From an uncultured bacterium (GTDB lineage Bacteria > Bacteroidota > Rhodothermia > Rhodothermales > Rubricoccaceae), in assembly GCA_947493945.1 (NCBI GenBank), contig CANLSR010000002.1, forward strand, positions 186,001-250,000: a DNA stretch of 64,000 nucleotides, read 5' to 3'. Position numbers and translations under genes: made by a program. Of this stretch, positions 18,423 to 26,474 are shown piece after piece; the first letter of the stretch is position 1, and each line of letters starts with the position of its first letter. The notes under the pieces were generated by a model. That model was given only the letters and a program-made list of their open reading frames with translations. It made no database searches and was not told the DNA's origin.

Positions 18423-18518
18423 GTTCCGGGTCCGCTGTTCAGGGTTCGCAAGGACCCACACCTGAGCGAACCCTGACCGAAAGGCGACGGCGCAGCCAAC
18501 CTATGAACCCCGAACCCA
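18423..18518. repeat. GGTTC/GAACC hairpin repeat element, copy 2 (before deoC)
   Basis: It contains a perfect 10-bp stem, CAGGGTTCGC (18440-18449) with GCGAACCCTG (18466-18475), around a 16-nt loop. The core at 18446-18466 is the reverse complement of the core of copy 1 (19 of 21 identical). The tail reading AGCCAACC then ATGAACCCCGA is also shared with copy 1, so the proposed deoC ATG lies within repeat-derived sequence. Confidence 0.7.
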
Positions 18519-19405
18519 CTGTGACCGACCAACAGAAATCTGACCTCGCCGCCCGGCTGGCGGGCGCCTCCGGCGACGGCTCGCGCACGAACAACACCTC
18601 GCCGGCACCGACCGCCAGCGGGGACGGGGGCGCAGGCGCGCCCGAGCTCTCGACGGCGCTCCAGCGCATGATCGGCGCCGGCGCCGCCCGCTTCGGCCTC
18701 CGCGCCGACCAGACCGGCCCGGCCGACGCGTGCACGCTGGCGCCGCCGCTGGCGCGGATGATCGACCACACGGTCCTGAAGCCGGACACGACGGAGCACG
18801 CCATCCGCGAGCTGTGCGCCGAGGCCCGCGAGTTCTGCTTTGCCTCGGTGTGCATCAGCCCGGTCTGGGTGCCGGTCGCCGCAGCCGAGCTGGCCGGCGC
18901 CACGCCGCTGGTGTGCACCGTGGTCGGGTTCCCACACGGCGCCAACCGGACGGCCGTGAAGGCGTTCGAGACCGAGCAGGCGATCCGCGACGGCGCCCAG
19001 GAGATCGACATGGTGCTCGCCATCGGCCTGCTCAAGTCCGAGCGGTTCGCCGACGTCGAGGCCGACATCCGCGCGGTCGTGGACGCCGCCGGCGGGCGGA
19101 CGGTCAAGGTGATCCTGGAGACGGCGCTCCTGACCGACGAGGAAAAGGTGGTCGCCTGCGTGCTGGCCCAGAACGCCGGCGCCGACTTCGTCAAGACCTC
19201 GACGGGCTTCGCCGCGGGCGGCGCGAGCCCCCAGGACGTGGCGCTGATGCGGCGCGTGGTGGGCGACGCGATGGGCGTCAAGGCGTCGGGCGGCGTCCGC
19301 TCGGCCGAGGACGCCTACGCGATGGTCGAGGCCGGCGCCTCGCGGCTGGGCGCCAGCGCCGGCGTCGCTATTTTGAAGGGCCTGACGTCGGACGCTTCCT
19401 ACTAA
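18503..19405 (+). CDS. deoC: Deoxyribose-phosphate aldolase
   Basis: This enzyme cleaves 2-deoxyribose-5-phosphate to glyceraldehyde-3-phosphate and acetaldehyde in deoxynucleoside catabolism. It has 300 residues from the ATG at 18503; the catalytic TIM barrel begins near residue 80 ([15 protein letters not shown]). The Schiff-base lysine region is [16 protein letters not shown] and the second active-site lysine is in [10 protein letters not shown]. The 80-residue N-terminal extension is low-complexity Ala/Gly/Ser/Thr and unlike the core. The ATG sits inside a repeat element, so the in-frame GTG at 18521 is a real alternative. No other deo genes are adjacent. Confidence 0.94.
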   Translation: MNPEPTVTDQQKSDLAARLAGASGDGSRTNNTSPAPTASGDGGAGAPELSTALQRMIGAGAARFGLRADQTGPADACTLAPPLARMIDHTVLKPDTTEHAIRELCAEAREFCFASVCISPVWVPVAAAELAGATPLVCTVVGFPHGANRTAVKAFETEQAIRDGAQEIDMVLAIGLLKSERFADVEADIRAVVDAAGGRTVKVILETALLTDEEKVVACVLAQNAGADFVKTSTGFAAGGASPQDVALMRRVVGDAMGVKASGGVRSAEDAYAMVEAGASRLGASAGVAILKGLTSDASY

Positions 19406-19425
19406 CGCCCGCTTCCTCTTCCGCT

Positions 19426-19980
19426 ATGAGATTCTCGACTGCCGTCCTGTTCGCCGTCGCCTTGTCGCTCCAGGCCTGTTCGGGACTGCGGCCGGTGGAG
19501 ACGGAGACCGAGACGCCGGGCGGCGAGCCCACCGCGTACCCGGCCTACGAGTCGTTCGACCCGGCGGGGTACGACGCCCGGCCGCAAGCCGCGCCCAGCG
19601 AAATCGTGCACGACGTGCCGCCGGGCGTCATGCAAGGCCGCGTCGAGGTGCCCGACGGCTCCGGCCCGGCGCCGCCTCCGGCGCCCGCCCCGTCGGAGCC
19701 CCAGCGCGTCCAGGTCGACGGGTTCCGGGTCCAGGTGTTCACCAGCTCCAGCCGCGACGCGGCCGAGCGGGTCCGCACCGAGGCCGTGGGGTGGTGGGAG
19801 CAGGCGCGGCCGGGCGGCGCGCGGACGCCCGAAGCGGTGGTGGCCTACCGCCAGCCGTACTACCGCGTCCAGCTGGGCGCCTTCGCCTCGCGCGAGGAGG
19901 CCGACGCCGCGCTGGCGGTCGTCCGCCGCCAGTACCCCGAGGCGTTCATTGTGCCGGACCTGGTGACGGTGATGCGGTAG
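19426..19980 (+). CDS. SPOR-domain lipoprotein
   Basis: This 184-residue exported lipoprotein has the signal MRFSTAVLFAVALSLQAC, with the lipobox Cys at residue 18. A Pro/Ala/Glu-rich linker (about residues 20-95) leads to a SPOR domain (about 100-182: FRVQVFTSSSRDAAERVR, then YYRVQLGAFASREEADAAL). SPOR domains bind denuded peptidoglycan glycan at division sites. It starts 20 nt after deoC and could be cotranscribed with it, although no functional link is obvious. Confidence 0.88.
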   Translation: MRFSTAVLFAVALSLQACSGLRPVETETETPGGEPTAYPAYESFDPAGYDARPQAAPSEIVHDVPPGVMQGRVEVPDGSGPAPPPAPAPSEPQRVQVDGFRVQVFTSSSRDAAERVRTEAVGWWEQARPGGARTPEAVVAYRQPYYRVQLGAFASREEADAALAVVRRQYPEAFIVPDLVTVMR

Positions 19981-20008
19981 TTGGCCCGCGCTCCACCTTT
20001 GGCAATAC

Positions 20009-20470
20009 TTGCGTTGCTCTCGGTTTGTTTTGTCCCGCTCCGCGCTCTGGTCTATCAGATTCGCCCTTGCTCTCGCGACTGCCACGTTTGTCCTCGCTGG
20101 TTGTGACTCTGGCTCCGACTCGTCATCGTTTGACGTAGACATCGCTGTCCTCCCCTATGACGAGAACCCGGCGTCGACCGCTGACGTTATTTTTGCCGCT
20201 CCGGGTGCTGGTGGTGCCGACGGCGACACGCTCCGGTTTGAGAACGTGTCGCTCCCTTGGACCTACGAGGCGGAGGGCCTTGGGATCGGGCAGTACACTT
20301 TGGAGGCGTGTGTAGAAGGCGAGGGAATCTTGGAGGTCCGTATTGACGTGAATAATGGTTTCCGAGGCCTCGTGACCCACGGGTTCGGCGACGAGTACAC
20401 GCCAGGCAGTTGCGGGTATGGAAGTTTCCGCGTAAGCGATCAGACGGAGATACCGCCGTGGGAGCAGTAG
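20009..20470 (+). CDS. Hypothetical lipoprotein
   Basis: This 153-residue predicted lipoprotein has signal and lipobox FVLAGC near residue 32, then an Asp/Ser-rich linker (DSGSDSSSF). The mature part looks like a small beta-sandwich (TLRFENVSLPWTYEAEG, ILEVRIDVNNGFRGLV) with two Cys. The start is uncertain: TTG at 20009 or the in-frame TTG at 20030. The region is noticeably less GC-rich than neighbouring genes and its codon use is looser, which may mean recent acquisition or relaxed selection. Function unknown. Confidence 0.62.
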   Translation: MRCSRFVLSRSALWSIRFALALATATFVLAGCDSGSDSSSFDVDIAVLPYDENPASTADVIFAAPGAGGADGDTLRFENVSLPWTYEAEGLGIGQYTLEACVEGEGILEVRIDVNNGFRGLVTHGFGDEYTPGSCGYGSFRVSDQTEIPPWEQ

Positions 20471-20579
20471 CGCTCCGTAATCCTGTAGGAGCCGGGCGCA
20501 TGGGCAACAGATCAGACCAGCCCCACTAGGGGGAGACGTGGCGTCCGAGTCTCGGCCGCAAGCGACAGAGCAGCCGCGT

Positions 20580-21335
20580 CTACTGCTTCGGCTGAGTCAC
20601 CTCGATGCGGTCGCCGTCGTGGCCCCAGGCCGTCTCCGCGAACGTCTCCCGCGCCTCCTCCAGCCCCTCGTCTGAGGCGTCGTAGGGCGCGTGGACCAGG
20701 ACCAGCCGGCGCGCGCCCGACTGGCGGGCCGCGTGGGCAGCCTCTTCGGGCGAGCTGTGGACACCGGCGAGCGAGCCCGTCGCCTCGTGGATCAGCACGT
20801 CGGCGCCGTCCGCCAGCGCCGTGACGGCGTCGCACCGGGCCGTGTCGCACGAGTAGGCGAGCACACCGCCGGCCGTCTCGAACCGCAGGCCGATGGTCGG
20901 GACCGGATGGTCGACCGGCATGGCCGTAACCGTTAGGTCGTCCGCGCTCAGCACCTTCACGCCCGGCTCCAGCGCGACCGGGTGGAAGCGGCGCTCCGGG
21001 AGCCCGTCCCACTTGCTCGTGTCGTAGACGGCGAAGAGCGCCTGGGCCTTGTCAAGCGTCGAGGGTGGGCCGTAGATGTGGATGGGCGCCGTGCGGCCCA
21101 GCAGCCACAGCTTCTCGATCAGCAGCGGGTAGCCCGAGATGTGGTCCGGGTGCTCGTGCGTGAGCACGACGGCGGTGATCACGGCCGGGTCCAGGCCGCT
21201 CGCCAGCATCCTCTGGACGGCGTCCGCGCCGCAGTCGACCAGCACCAGCTGGTCGCCGTGCTCGACGGCCAGCATCGTCGTGGTGCGGTCGGGGCCGGCG
21301 TTGGCGGAGCCGGTGCCGAGAAGGTGAACCGTCAT
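20580..21335 (-). CDS. Metallo-beta-lactamase-fold hydrolase (RNase Z-like)
   Basis: This 251-residue MBL-fold enzyme has the zinc-binding motif THEHPDH (residues 59-65) and later ligands in AMPVDHPVPTIG, AYSCDTARCD and HEATG. The start MTVHLLGTGSANAGPDR is the usual glycine-rich N-terminus of the RNase Z/arylsulfatase-like branch. I chose the ATG at 21335 over an earlier Pro-rich ATG. A TATCCTG element 24-30 nt upstream (21359-21365, minus strand) may be its promoter -7 box. It lacks the long exosite of true RNase Z, so substrate is uncertain. Confidence 0.88.
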   Translation of the reverse strand: MTVHLLGTGSANAGPDRTTTMLAVEHGDQLVLVDCGADAVQRMLASGLDPAVITAVVLTHEHPDHISGYPLLIEKLWLLGRTAPIHIYGPPSTLDKAQALFAVYDTSKWDGLPERRFHPVALEPGVKVLSADDLTVTAMPVDHPVPTIGLRFETAGGVLAYSCDTARCDAVTALADGADVLIHEATGSLAGVHSSPEEAAHAARQSGARRLVLVHAPYDASDEGLEEARETFAETAWGHDGDRIEVTQPKQ

Positions 21336-21425
21336 GGACGAGGGCGGGGGGGCGGGGGCAGGATACACCGGCCGGGCCGTCCAAGATCGGGCACCCCCGG
21401 CGCCGTCCGCCAGCGAAGAGGGTGC

Positions 21426-22436
21426 CTATCTGCCGCGCGCGACGACGTAGGCGCACAGCCCCACCAGCGCGCTCCGGGCCTCCGACTCGGGGAACGCGCG
21501 CAGCGCCGCGGCCGCCTCCACCGCCAGCGTCTCCATCCGGCCGCGCGCCGCCGCGAGCCCGCCCGACTGGCGGACGAACCGGAGCACTTCGGCCGTCTGC
21601 GCCCGGCTCTTTTTGCGCCGAGCGACGATCTTGCGGATGCGCTTGGACTCGTCGGCCGGCGCCCGCTCCAGCGCCAGGATCAGCGGCAGCGTCATCTTGC
21701 GGTCCTGGAGGTCCAGGCCCACCGGCTTGCCGGCGCCGCCGCCGTCGTAGTCGAACAGGTCGTCGCGGATCTGGAACGCCAGCCCGATGGTCTCGCCGAC
21801 GGCCTTGGCCCGGGCGACGGTCTCGGGATCGGCGCCGGCCGAGGCGGCGCCGGCCGCCATGCAGGCGGCGATGAGCGAGCCCGTCTTGTCGCCGATGATC
21901 TGGAAGTAGCGCGCCTCGGTCATGTCCAGCCGCCGCGCCGTCTCGATCTGGAGCAGCTCGCCCTCCGACATCCGCCGCACGGCGTCGGACATGACGTGGA
22001 GCAGGTCGTAGTCGCCGTCGTCGAGCGCCAGCAGCAGGCCGCGGCTCAGCAGGTAGTCGCCCAGGAGCACGCCGACCTTGTTGCGCCACAACGCGTTGAC
22101 CGACGCCACTCCACGTCGGGTGTCAGACTCGTCCACCACGTCGTCGTGGACGAGCGTGGCGGTGTGGAGCAGCTCCACCAAGGCGGCGGCGCGGTAGCTC
22201 CGCTCGGTGATGCCGCCCGAGATCTCGGCCGCGAGCAGCACCAGCGTCGGGCGGATCTGCTTGCCCTTGCGCCGGAGCAGGTACTGGACGACGGTGTCGA
22301 GCAGGCGCACGCGCGAGCGCATGGCGTCGCGGAACTGCTGGCGGAACACGTCGAGGTCGGCGGCGACGGGGGCCTGGATCTCGCGCAGGCCGACGGGCGC
22401 GGTGTCGGCGAGGGGCGGGGCGGCGGCGACGTCCAT
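21426..22436 (-). CDS. Trans-polyprenyl diphosphate synthase
   Basis: This 336-residue enzyme extends isopentenyl units to a long chain, probably for the menaquinone side chain. Both Asp-rich motifs are present: DDVVDESD (98-105) and DDLFDY (225-230). The sequence KGKQIRPTLVLLAAE (57-71) binds the diphosphate. The length and the absence of a bulky residue just before the first motif fit long-chain synthases such as octaprenyl or heptaprenyl. It stands alone on the minus strand with a hairpin in its leader. Confidence 0.93.
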   Translation of the reverse strand: MDVAAAPPLADTAPVGLREIQAPVAADLDVFRQQFRDAMRSRVRLLDTVVQYLLRRKGKQIRPTLVLLAAEISGGITERSYRAAALVELLHTATLVHDDVVDESDTRRGVASVNALWRNKVGVLLGDYLLSRGLLLALDDGDYDLLHVMSDAVRRMSEGELLQIETARRLDMTEARYFQIIGDKTGSLIAACMAAGAASAGADPETVARAKAVGETIGLAFQIRDDLFDYDGGGAGKPVGLDLQDRKMTLPLILALERAPADESKRIRKIVARRKKSRAQTAEVLRFVRQSGGLAAARGRMETLAVEAAAALRAFPESEARSALVGLCAYVVARGR

Positions 22437-22445
22437 GAGGCGGAA

Positions 22446-22465
22446 CTTTCAGTCTGGGTTGAAAG
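22446..22465. other. Leader hairpin of the polyprenyl synthase gene
   Basis: CTTTCA and TGAAAG form a perfect 6-bp stem with an 8-nt loop, 10 nt upstream of the start codon on the minus strand. This position could hide or expose the start region, or mark the promoter. It is AT-richer than its surroundings. Confidence 0.35.
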
Positions 22466-22614
22466 CTCCTACCCCGTCGCCGGCCGGAGGTTGCACCGCC
22501 CGGGCGGCCACGCCGGTTTGGCTCGGGCTGCGCCGGGCTCTGGCAGGGAAACGTGCAGGGACCGTCACCCTGAACGGAGAGAGCGCCGGCGAACGCAAGG
22601 GGTCCGCACACGCC

Positions 22615-23898
22615 TCAGCGCACACGCGCCAGCGCGGGGTAGAGCGCCTGCCCGATGGCGCACCGCGCGCAGCGGCCCTCGTCGCAGTAGGCGCGGGCCA
22701 GCTGGTGGGCGCCCTGGACCTCGGCCGCCGAGCGCGGGCGGAGCCCGGCGTCGGCGAACTGGCGGGTGACGCGGTCGCTAGCGGGCGGCAGCGCCTCGAA
22801 CACCTCGCCGACGGCGGCCGCCAGCCCGGGCGCCTCGCGCTGCTCGGCGTCCACGAGCAGCACCGGCAGCACGGCGTCGACCAGGACGCGGGCGGCGCGG
22901 GCGGCCCCGAGCGGCGCCGAGCCGTCGGGCGGGTCGGCGCGGAGCCGGTCGAGCGCGGCCCGGTGCCCCGCCTCGACGGCGTCGGCCAGCTCGGCGACGG
23001 CGTCGCGGCGGAACGGGCCGCCCGGCGCCAGCCACCCCGCGGCCTGGGCGATCCGGCGGAGGGGCGCGTTGGCCGGGCGCCCGCCGCGCTTCCAGGCCTC
23101 GGTCCGCATCGGCGGAAGGTCGCTCGGAGCCTCGACGAACAGGTCGTCTCGGGCCAGCCCCGAGGCCGACAGGACCGCGGCGTGGACCGACGGGCCGTCC
23201 AGCGTGCGCAGCCGGCCCAGCGGCAGCCGGCCGGCCAGCGTCTCGAACGCGTCCGCGTTGGCCTCGTAGCCCAGCGCCCGGAACGCGCGGCCGATCAGCA
23301 GGCGGTCGAGGTCGGGGCGGCGCCCGTAGGCCTGGCCCAGCGCGCGCGCCCGGTCGCGCAGCCGCTCGGCCCCCAACTGGCGGACCCAGGCGCGGCGCGT
23401 GGGCTCGGGCACCTCGGCCCAGCGCGGCGAGCAGTGGGGCGCCAGGCGCGGCGTGAGGTAGAACGCGCGCAGGAGCGACCGGAGCGAGCGGTCGAGGTGG
23501 GGGAGGAGCACCAGCTCGGGCAGCGCCGAGCCGTCAGCGCGGCGGAGCGTGCCCGTCTGGCGGTCGGCGCCGAGGACGACGTGGAGCACCACGCGGTCGT
23601 AGGCCGGGTCGCGGTGGTGGCCGTGCGTCTCCCACGCGCCGCTGGTGACGTGGACCTCGACGTCGCCCGCCCACAGCACCCCGCCGATCTGGACGCGCAC
23701 GTCGGTCACGTCCGGGCCCGAATCCCGGTTGAGCCGGCCGCGCCGGACGACGGCGACGGGCTGGCCGTCGGTGGTCCGCAGGGCCGACGCGTCGAACAGG
23801 CCGTGGACCCAGGCGTCCTGGACCGCCGCCTCGGGCACGCGGGCGATGGCCCGGGCCGGCTCCGCCACGAGCGGCTCAGAAACCTGGGGTGGGGGCAT
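22615..23898 (-). CDS. DUF2851 family protein
   Basis: This 427-residue protein matches the DUF2851 layout known from Bacteroidota: an N-terminal WVHGLFDASALRTTDGQPVAV start, GPDVTDVRVQIGGVLWAGDVEVH (residues about 61-83) and a C-terminal Cys cluster with CDEGRCARCAIGQAL. There is no signal peptide. The conserved Asp/Glu/His residues in the GDVEVH-HH region suggest a metal-dependent or nuclease-like fold, but function is unknown. It is monocistronic or loosely linked to the polyprenyl synthase gene downstream (178-nt gap). Confidence 0.85.
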   Translation of the reverse strand: MPPPQVSEPLVAEPARAIARVPEAAVQDAWVHGLFDASALRTTDGQPVAVVRRGRLNRDSGPDVTDVRVQIGGVLWAGDVEVHVTSGAWETHGHHRDPAYDRVVLHVVLGADRQTGTLRRADGSALPELVLLPHLDRSLRSLLRAFYLTPRLAPHCSPRWAEVPEPTRRAWVRQLGAERLRDRARALGQAYGRRPDLDRLLIGRAFRALGYEANADAFETLAGRLPLGRLRTLDGPSVHAAVLSASGLARDDLFVEAPSDLPPMRTEAWKRGGRPANAPLRRIAQAAGWLAPGGPFRRDAVAELADAVEAGHRAALDRLRADPPDGSAPLGAARAARVLVDAVLPVLLVDAEQREAPGLAAAVGEVFEALPPASDRVTRQFADAGLRPRSAAEVQGAHQLARAYCDEGRCARCAIGQALYPALARVR

Positions 23899-23945
23899 GG
23901 GGCAGGCGGGTCGCGGGCACGCCTAGACCCGCCGGCCGCCGCCGT

Positions 23946-24686
23946 CTAACCGTCGTCCTCGTCCGTCATCAGCCCCTGGGCCAACTCGCGGTCGACGAGC
24001 CAGGTCAGGTCGCCGTCGACGGTGACGCGCGCGGCCGGCGGGCCGGCCTGCTCGCCGTCGTAGGCGTCGAGCACGTCTGAGAAGGCGTCGCGCTTGCCGG
24101 CGCCGGCCGCGGCGAACAGGCACAGCCGCGCCCGAGACAGGACGGGGAACGTGAGCGTGAGCCGCTCGCGCACCGCCGCCGAGGCGGGCGCCAGCGCCGG
24201 GACGACGCGCCGGTCGCGCTCGTCGAGCGCCGGGCTCCCGGGAAACAGCGACGCCGTGTGGCCGTCGTCGCCCATGCCGAGGTGGAGCACGTCGAACCGG
24301 AGGTCGTCGCCGAAAAACTGCGCCAGCGCCTGCTCGTAGACCTGCGCGCCCTCGTCGGGCGGGCAGTTGCCGGGCATCTTGTGGACGTTGGACTCGGGCA
24401 CGCGGGCCGGGTCGAGCAGCGTGCGCCGGGCCATCGCGTAGTTGCTCTCCGCGTGCTCGGGCGGCACGCAGCGCTCGTCGCCCCAGAACACGTGGACGCG
24501 CTCCCAGTCCAGGCCCTCGGCCAGGGCCAGCCGCTCGTACGCGTGGACCGGCGTCGAGCCGCCGGTCAGGCACAGCGTCACGCGCGGCTCGTCCGCCAGC
24601 GCGGCGCGGAGCGCGGCGGCGGTCCGGTCGGCCAGCGCCTCGGCGACGGCGCGGGCGGTGGGGAGGACGACGATTTCGGCAGTCAT
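23946..24686 (-). CDS. pgl: 6-phosphogluconolactonase
   Basis: This enzyme hydrolyses 6-phosphogluconolactone in the oxidative pentose phosphate pathway. It has 246 residues of the DevB/Pgl type. Motifs are LTGGSTPVHAYERLA, VHVFWGDERCVPPEHAESNY and LGMGDDGHTASLFPGSP, which carry the phosphate-binding and catalytic residues. The ATG at 24686 was chosen because the upstream frame consists only of the heptanucleotide array. It follows zwf on the same strand (237-nt gap), so the first two pathway steps are encoded together. The repeat array sits 4 nt from the start codon and could affect expression. Confidence 0.95.
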   Translation of the reverse strand: MTAEIVVLPTARAVAEALADRTAAALRAALADEPRVTLCLTGGSTPVHAYERLALAEGLDWERVHVFWGDERCVPPEHAESNYAMARRTLLDPARVPESNVHKMPGNCPPDEGAQVYEQALAQFFGDDLRFDVLHLGMGDDGHTASLFPGSPALDERDRRVVPALAPASAAVRERLTLTFPVLSRARLCLFAAAGAGKRDAFSDVLDAYDGEQAGPPAARVTVDGDLTWLVDRELAQGLMTDEDDG

Positions 24687-24690
24687 GGCG

Positions 24691-24770
24691 GGAGGTTGGA
24701 GGTTGGAGGTTGGAGGTTGGAGGTTGGAGGTTGGAGGTTGGAGGTTGGAGGTTGGAGGTTGGAGGTTGGA
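24691..24770. repeat. Tandem heptanucleotide array (GGAGGTT x 11.4) in the pgl leader
   Basis: The 80-nt stretch is a perfect tandem array of the 7-mer GGAGGTT (AACCTCC on the pgl mRNA strand). It ends 4 nt from the pgl ATG. Perfect tandem repeats are prone to slippage, so copy number could vary between cells. The repeat is not a multiple of three but lies outside the coding region, so variation would change leader length rather than frame. Confidence 0.95.
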
Positions 24771-24923
24771 CCGGCCCCGCCGCCGAAGTTCCCACGGCCC
24801 CGGGGGGACGGCGCGGCCACCGCGGTCGCGCGGGGGCGCCACGTCGCGGCGTCCCCCGCCGTCTCGCCCCGCTGGCGGACGCGACCGGCCGTCAGACGCG
24901 CCGCCAGCCGGCCGGGGCCCCGG

Positions 24924-26393
24924 TCAGCAGGCGCCGGCGGGCCGGCCCGTCTCCTCGGGCGGAGGCGCCTCGACCAGGCCGCCGGCCGCCTCGGGGCCCC
25001 ACGCCCGCGACGCGTACGGGTGGACCTCGATGTCGTCGTTGTCCAAGATCGCTTGGTAGATCCGCCACGCCTCCTCGGCCTCCTGGGCGTGGACGAACAG
25101 CGTCTGGTCGCCCTCCAGGACGTCGTGGAGCAGCGTCTCGTAGGCGTCCGGGAAGACGCCGAACGAGTCGCCGTAGCTGAACGCCAACTCGCGGGTGGTC
25201 ACCTTGAACCCGTCGCCGGGCACCTTGACGTCGAACGAGAGCCGGAAGCCCTCGTCCGGTTGCAGGCGAAGGCGGAGCACGTTGGGCACCGGGTCGCAGT
25301 CGCCGCCGTTCTGGAACAGCCGCACCGGCGGGCGGCGGAACACGACGGCGATCTCGGTCACGCGCTGGGGCAGCCGCTTCCCCGTGCGGAGCACGAACGG
25401 GACGCCCTGCCAGCGCCAGTTGTCGAGGTGCAGGCGGACCGCCGCGAACGTCTCGGTCCGGGAGCTCCCGCCGACGCCGTCGTGGTCGGTGTAGCCCTCG
25501 GGGTCGTCCGGGCCCGGCCCGTACTGGCCCAGGACGACCTCGTCGGAGCGCGCCGTCCGCGTCGAGCGGAGGACCTTGATCTTCTCGCGCCGGATGCCCT
25601 CGGCGTCGAGCCGGGCCGGCGGCTCCATCGCCGCCAGCGCGAACAGCTGCGTGAGGTGGTTCTGGATCATGTCGCGGAGCGTGCCCACGCCGTCGAAGTA
25701 GCCCGCCCGGCCGGCCGCGTCGTTCGTCTCGGCGACCAGGATCTCGACCCGCTCGACGTCTCGCCGGCTCCAGGCCGACTCGAAAAACGAGTTGGCGAAC
25801 CGGAAGACCAGCAGGTTCTGGACCGTCTCCTTGCCCAGGTAGTGGTCGATCCGGTAGACCACGTCCTCCGAAAAGTGCTCGTGGACGATCTCGTTGAGAT
25901 CCTGGGCGCTCTTCAGGTCGTCCCCGAACGGCTTCTCGATGACCAGCCGGACCCAGGGCGCGTCGGGCTGGCGGTGCTCGCCGACCGTGCCGCGCTCGGC
26001 CTCGTGCTCGCCCAGCGCCGTGATGGTGCCGGGGAAGGCGGAGGGCGGGAGCGCGAGGTAGTAAACGCGGTCGCCGTCCAGCCCGCGCTCCTCCTCCAGC
26101 GCCCGGGCCGCCTCGAAGACGGGCGCCAGCTGGTCGTAGGCCTCGACGCGGGCGTACCGCAACGCGCCCTCGGCCCAGGCGCGCGCGTCGTCTTCCTCGA
26201 CGTCGGCGTCGGTCAGCGACTCGACGGCGGCGTCTTGGAGTTTGGCGTCGTCCCAGTCGGACCGCCCGACGCCGACGATGGTCGCCGGGCCGGTGACGTC
26301 GTCGCGGAGCGTGACGCGGTAGAGCGCGGGGAACAGCTTGACGTGGGCCAGGTCGCCGGTGGCGCCGAAGAGAACGAACAGGGACGGGTCCAT
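24924..26393 (-). CDS. zwf: Glucose-6-phosphate 1-dehydrogenase
   Basis: This enzyme oxidises glucose-6-phosphate with NADP+ as the first step of the oxidative pentose phosphate pathway. It has 489 residues, normal for the family. The coenzyme loop GATGDLAHVKL (residues 10-20), EKPFGDDLKSA and the active-site RIDHYLGKETVQNLL (His near residue 185) are all present. I chose the ATG at 26393, giving MDPSLFVLFGATGDL; the earlier ATG at 26444 adds a Pro-rich stretch unlike the family. The TTCTCC-rich leader has no Shine-Dalgarno. pgl lies downstream. Confidence 0.96.
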   Translation of the reverse strand: MDPSLFVLFGATGDLAHVKLFPALYRVTLRDDVTGPATIVGVGRSDWDDAKLQDAAVESLTDADVEEDDARAWAEGALRYARVEAYDQLAPVFEAARALEEERGLDGDRVYYLALPPSAFPGTITALGEHEAERGTVGEHRQPDAPWVRLVIEKPFGDDLKSAQDLNEIVHEHFSEDVVYRIDHYLGKETVQNLLVFRFANSFFESAWSRRDVERVEILVAETNDAAGRAGYFDGVGTLRDMIQNHLTQLFALAAMEPPARLDAEGIRREKIKVLRSTRTARSDEVVLGQYGPGPDDPEGYTDHDGVGGSSRTETFAAVRLHLDNWRWQGVPFVLRTGKRLPQRVTEIAVVFRRPPVRLFQNGGDCDPVPNVLRLRLQPDEGFRLSFDVKVPGDGFKVTTRELAFSYGDSFGVFPDAYETLLHDVLEGDQTLFVHAQEAEEAWRIYQAILDNDDIEVHPYASRAWGPEAAGGLVEAPPPEETGRPAGAC

Positions 26394-26450
26394 GGAGCCA
26401 GGAGAAGGGAGGGGCACGTATGCGCTGGGCCGGGCGGGGTTCACGCCGCT

Positions 26451-26471
26451 CGCTGGCGACGACCGCCAGCG
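26451..26471. terminator. CGCTGGCG/CGCCAGCG hairpin after the esterase gene
   Basis: A perfect 8-bp stem with loop ACGAC lies 3 nt past the stop codon (26475) of the minus-strand esterase gene and 58 nt upstream of zwf. It is one of the recurring GCTGGCG/CGCCAGC inverted repeats and probably marks the esterase transcript end. Confidence 0.5.
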
Positions 26472-26474
26472 GGG

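Noticed and set aside
20580..21335. True tRNase Z (rnz)
   Set aside because: It is short and lacks the flexible exosite arm, so only MBL-fold hydrolase is claimed.
24691..24770. CRISPR-like array
   Set aside because: The unit is 7 nt with no spacers; it is a simple tandem repeat.
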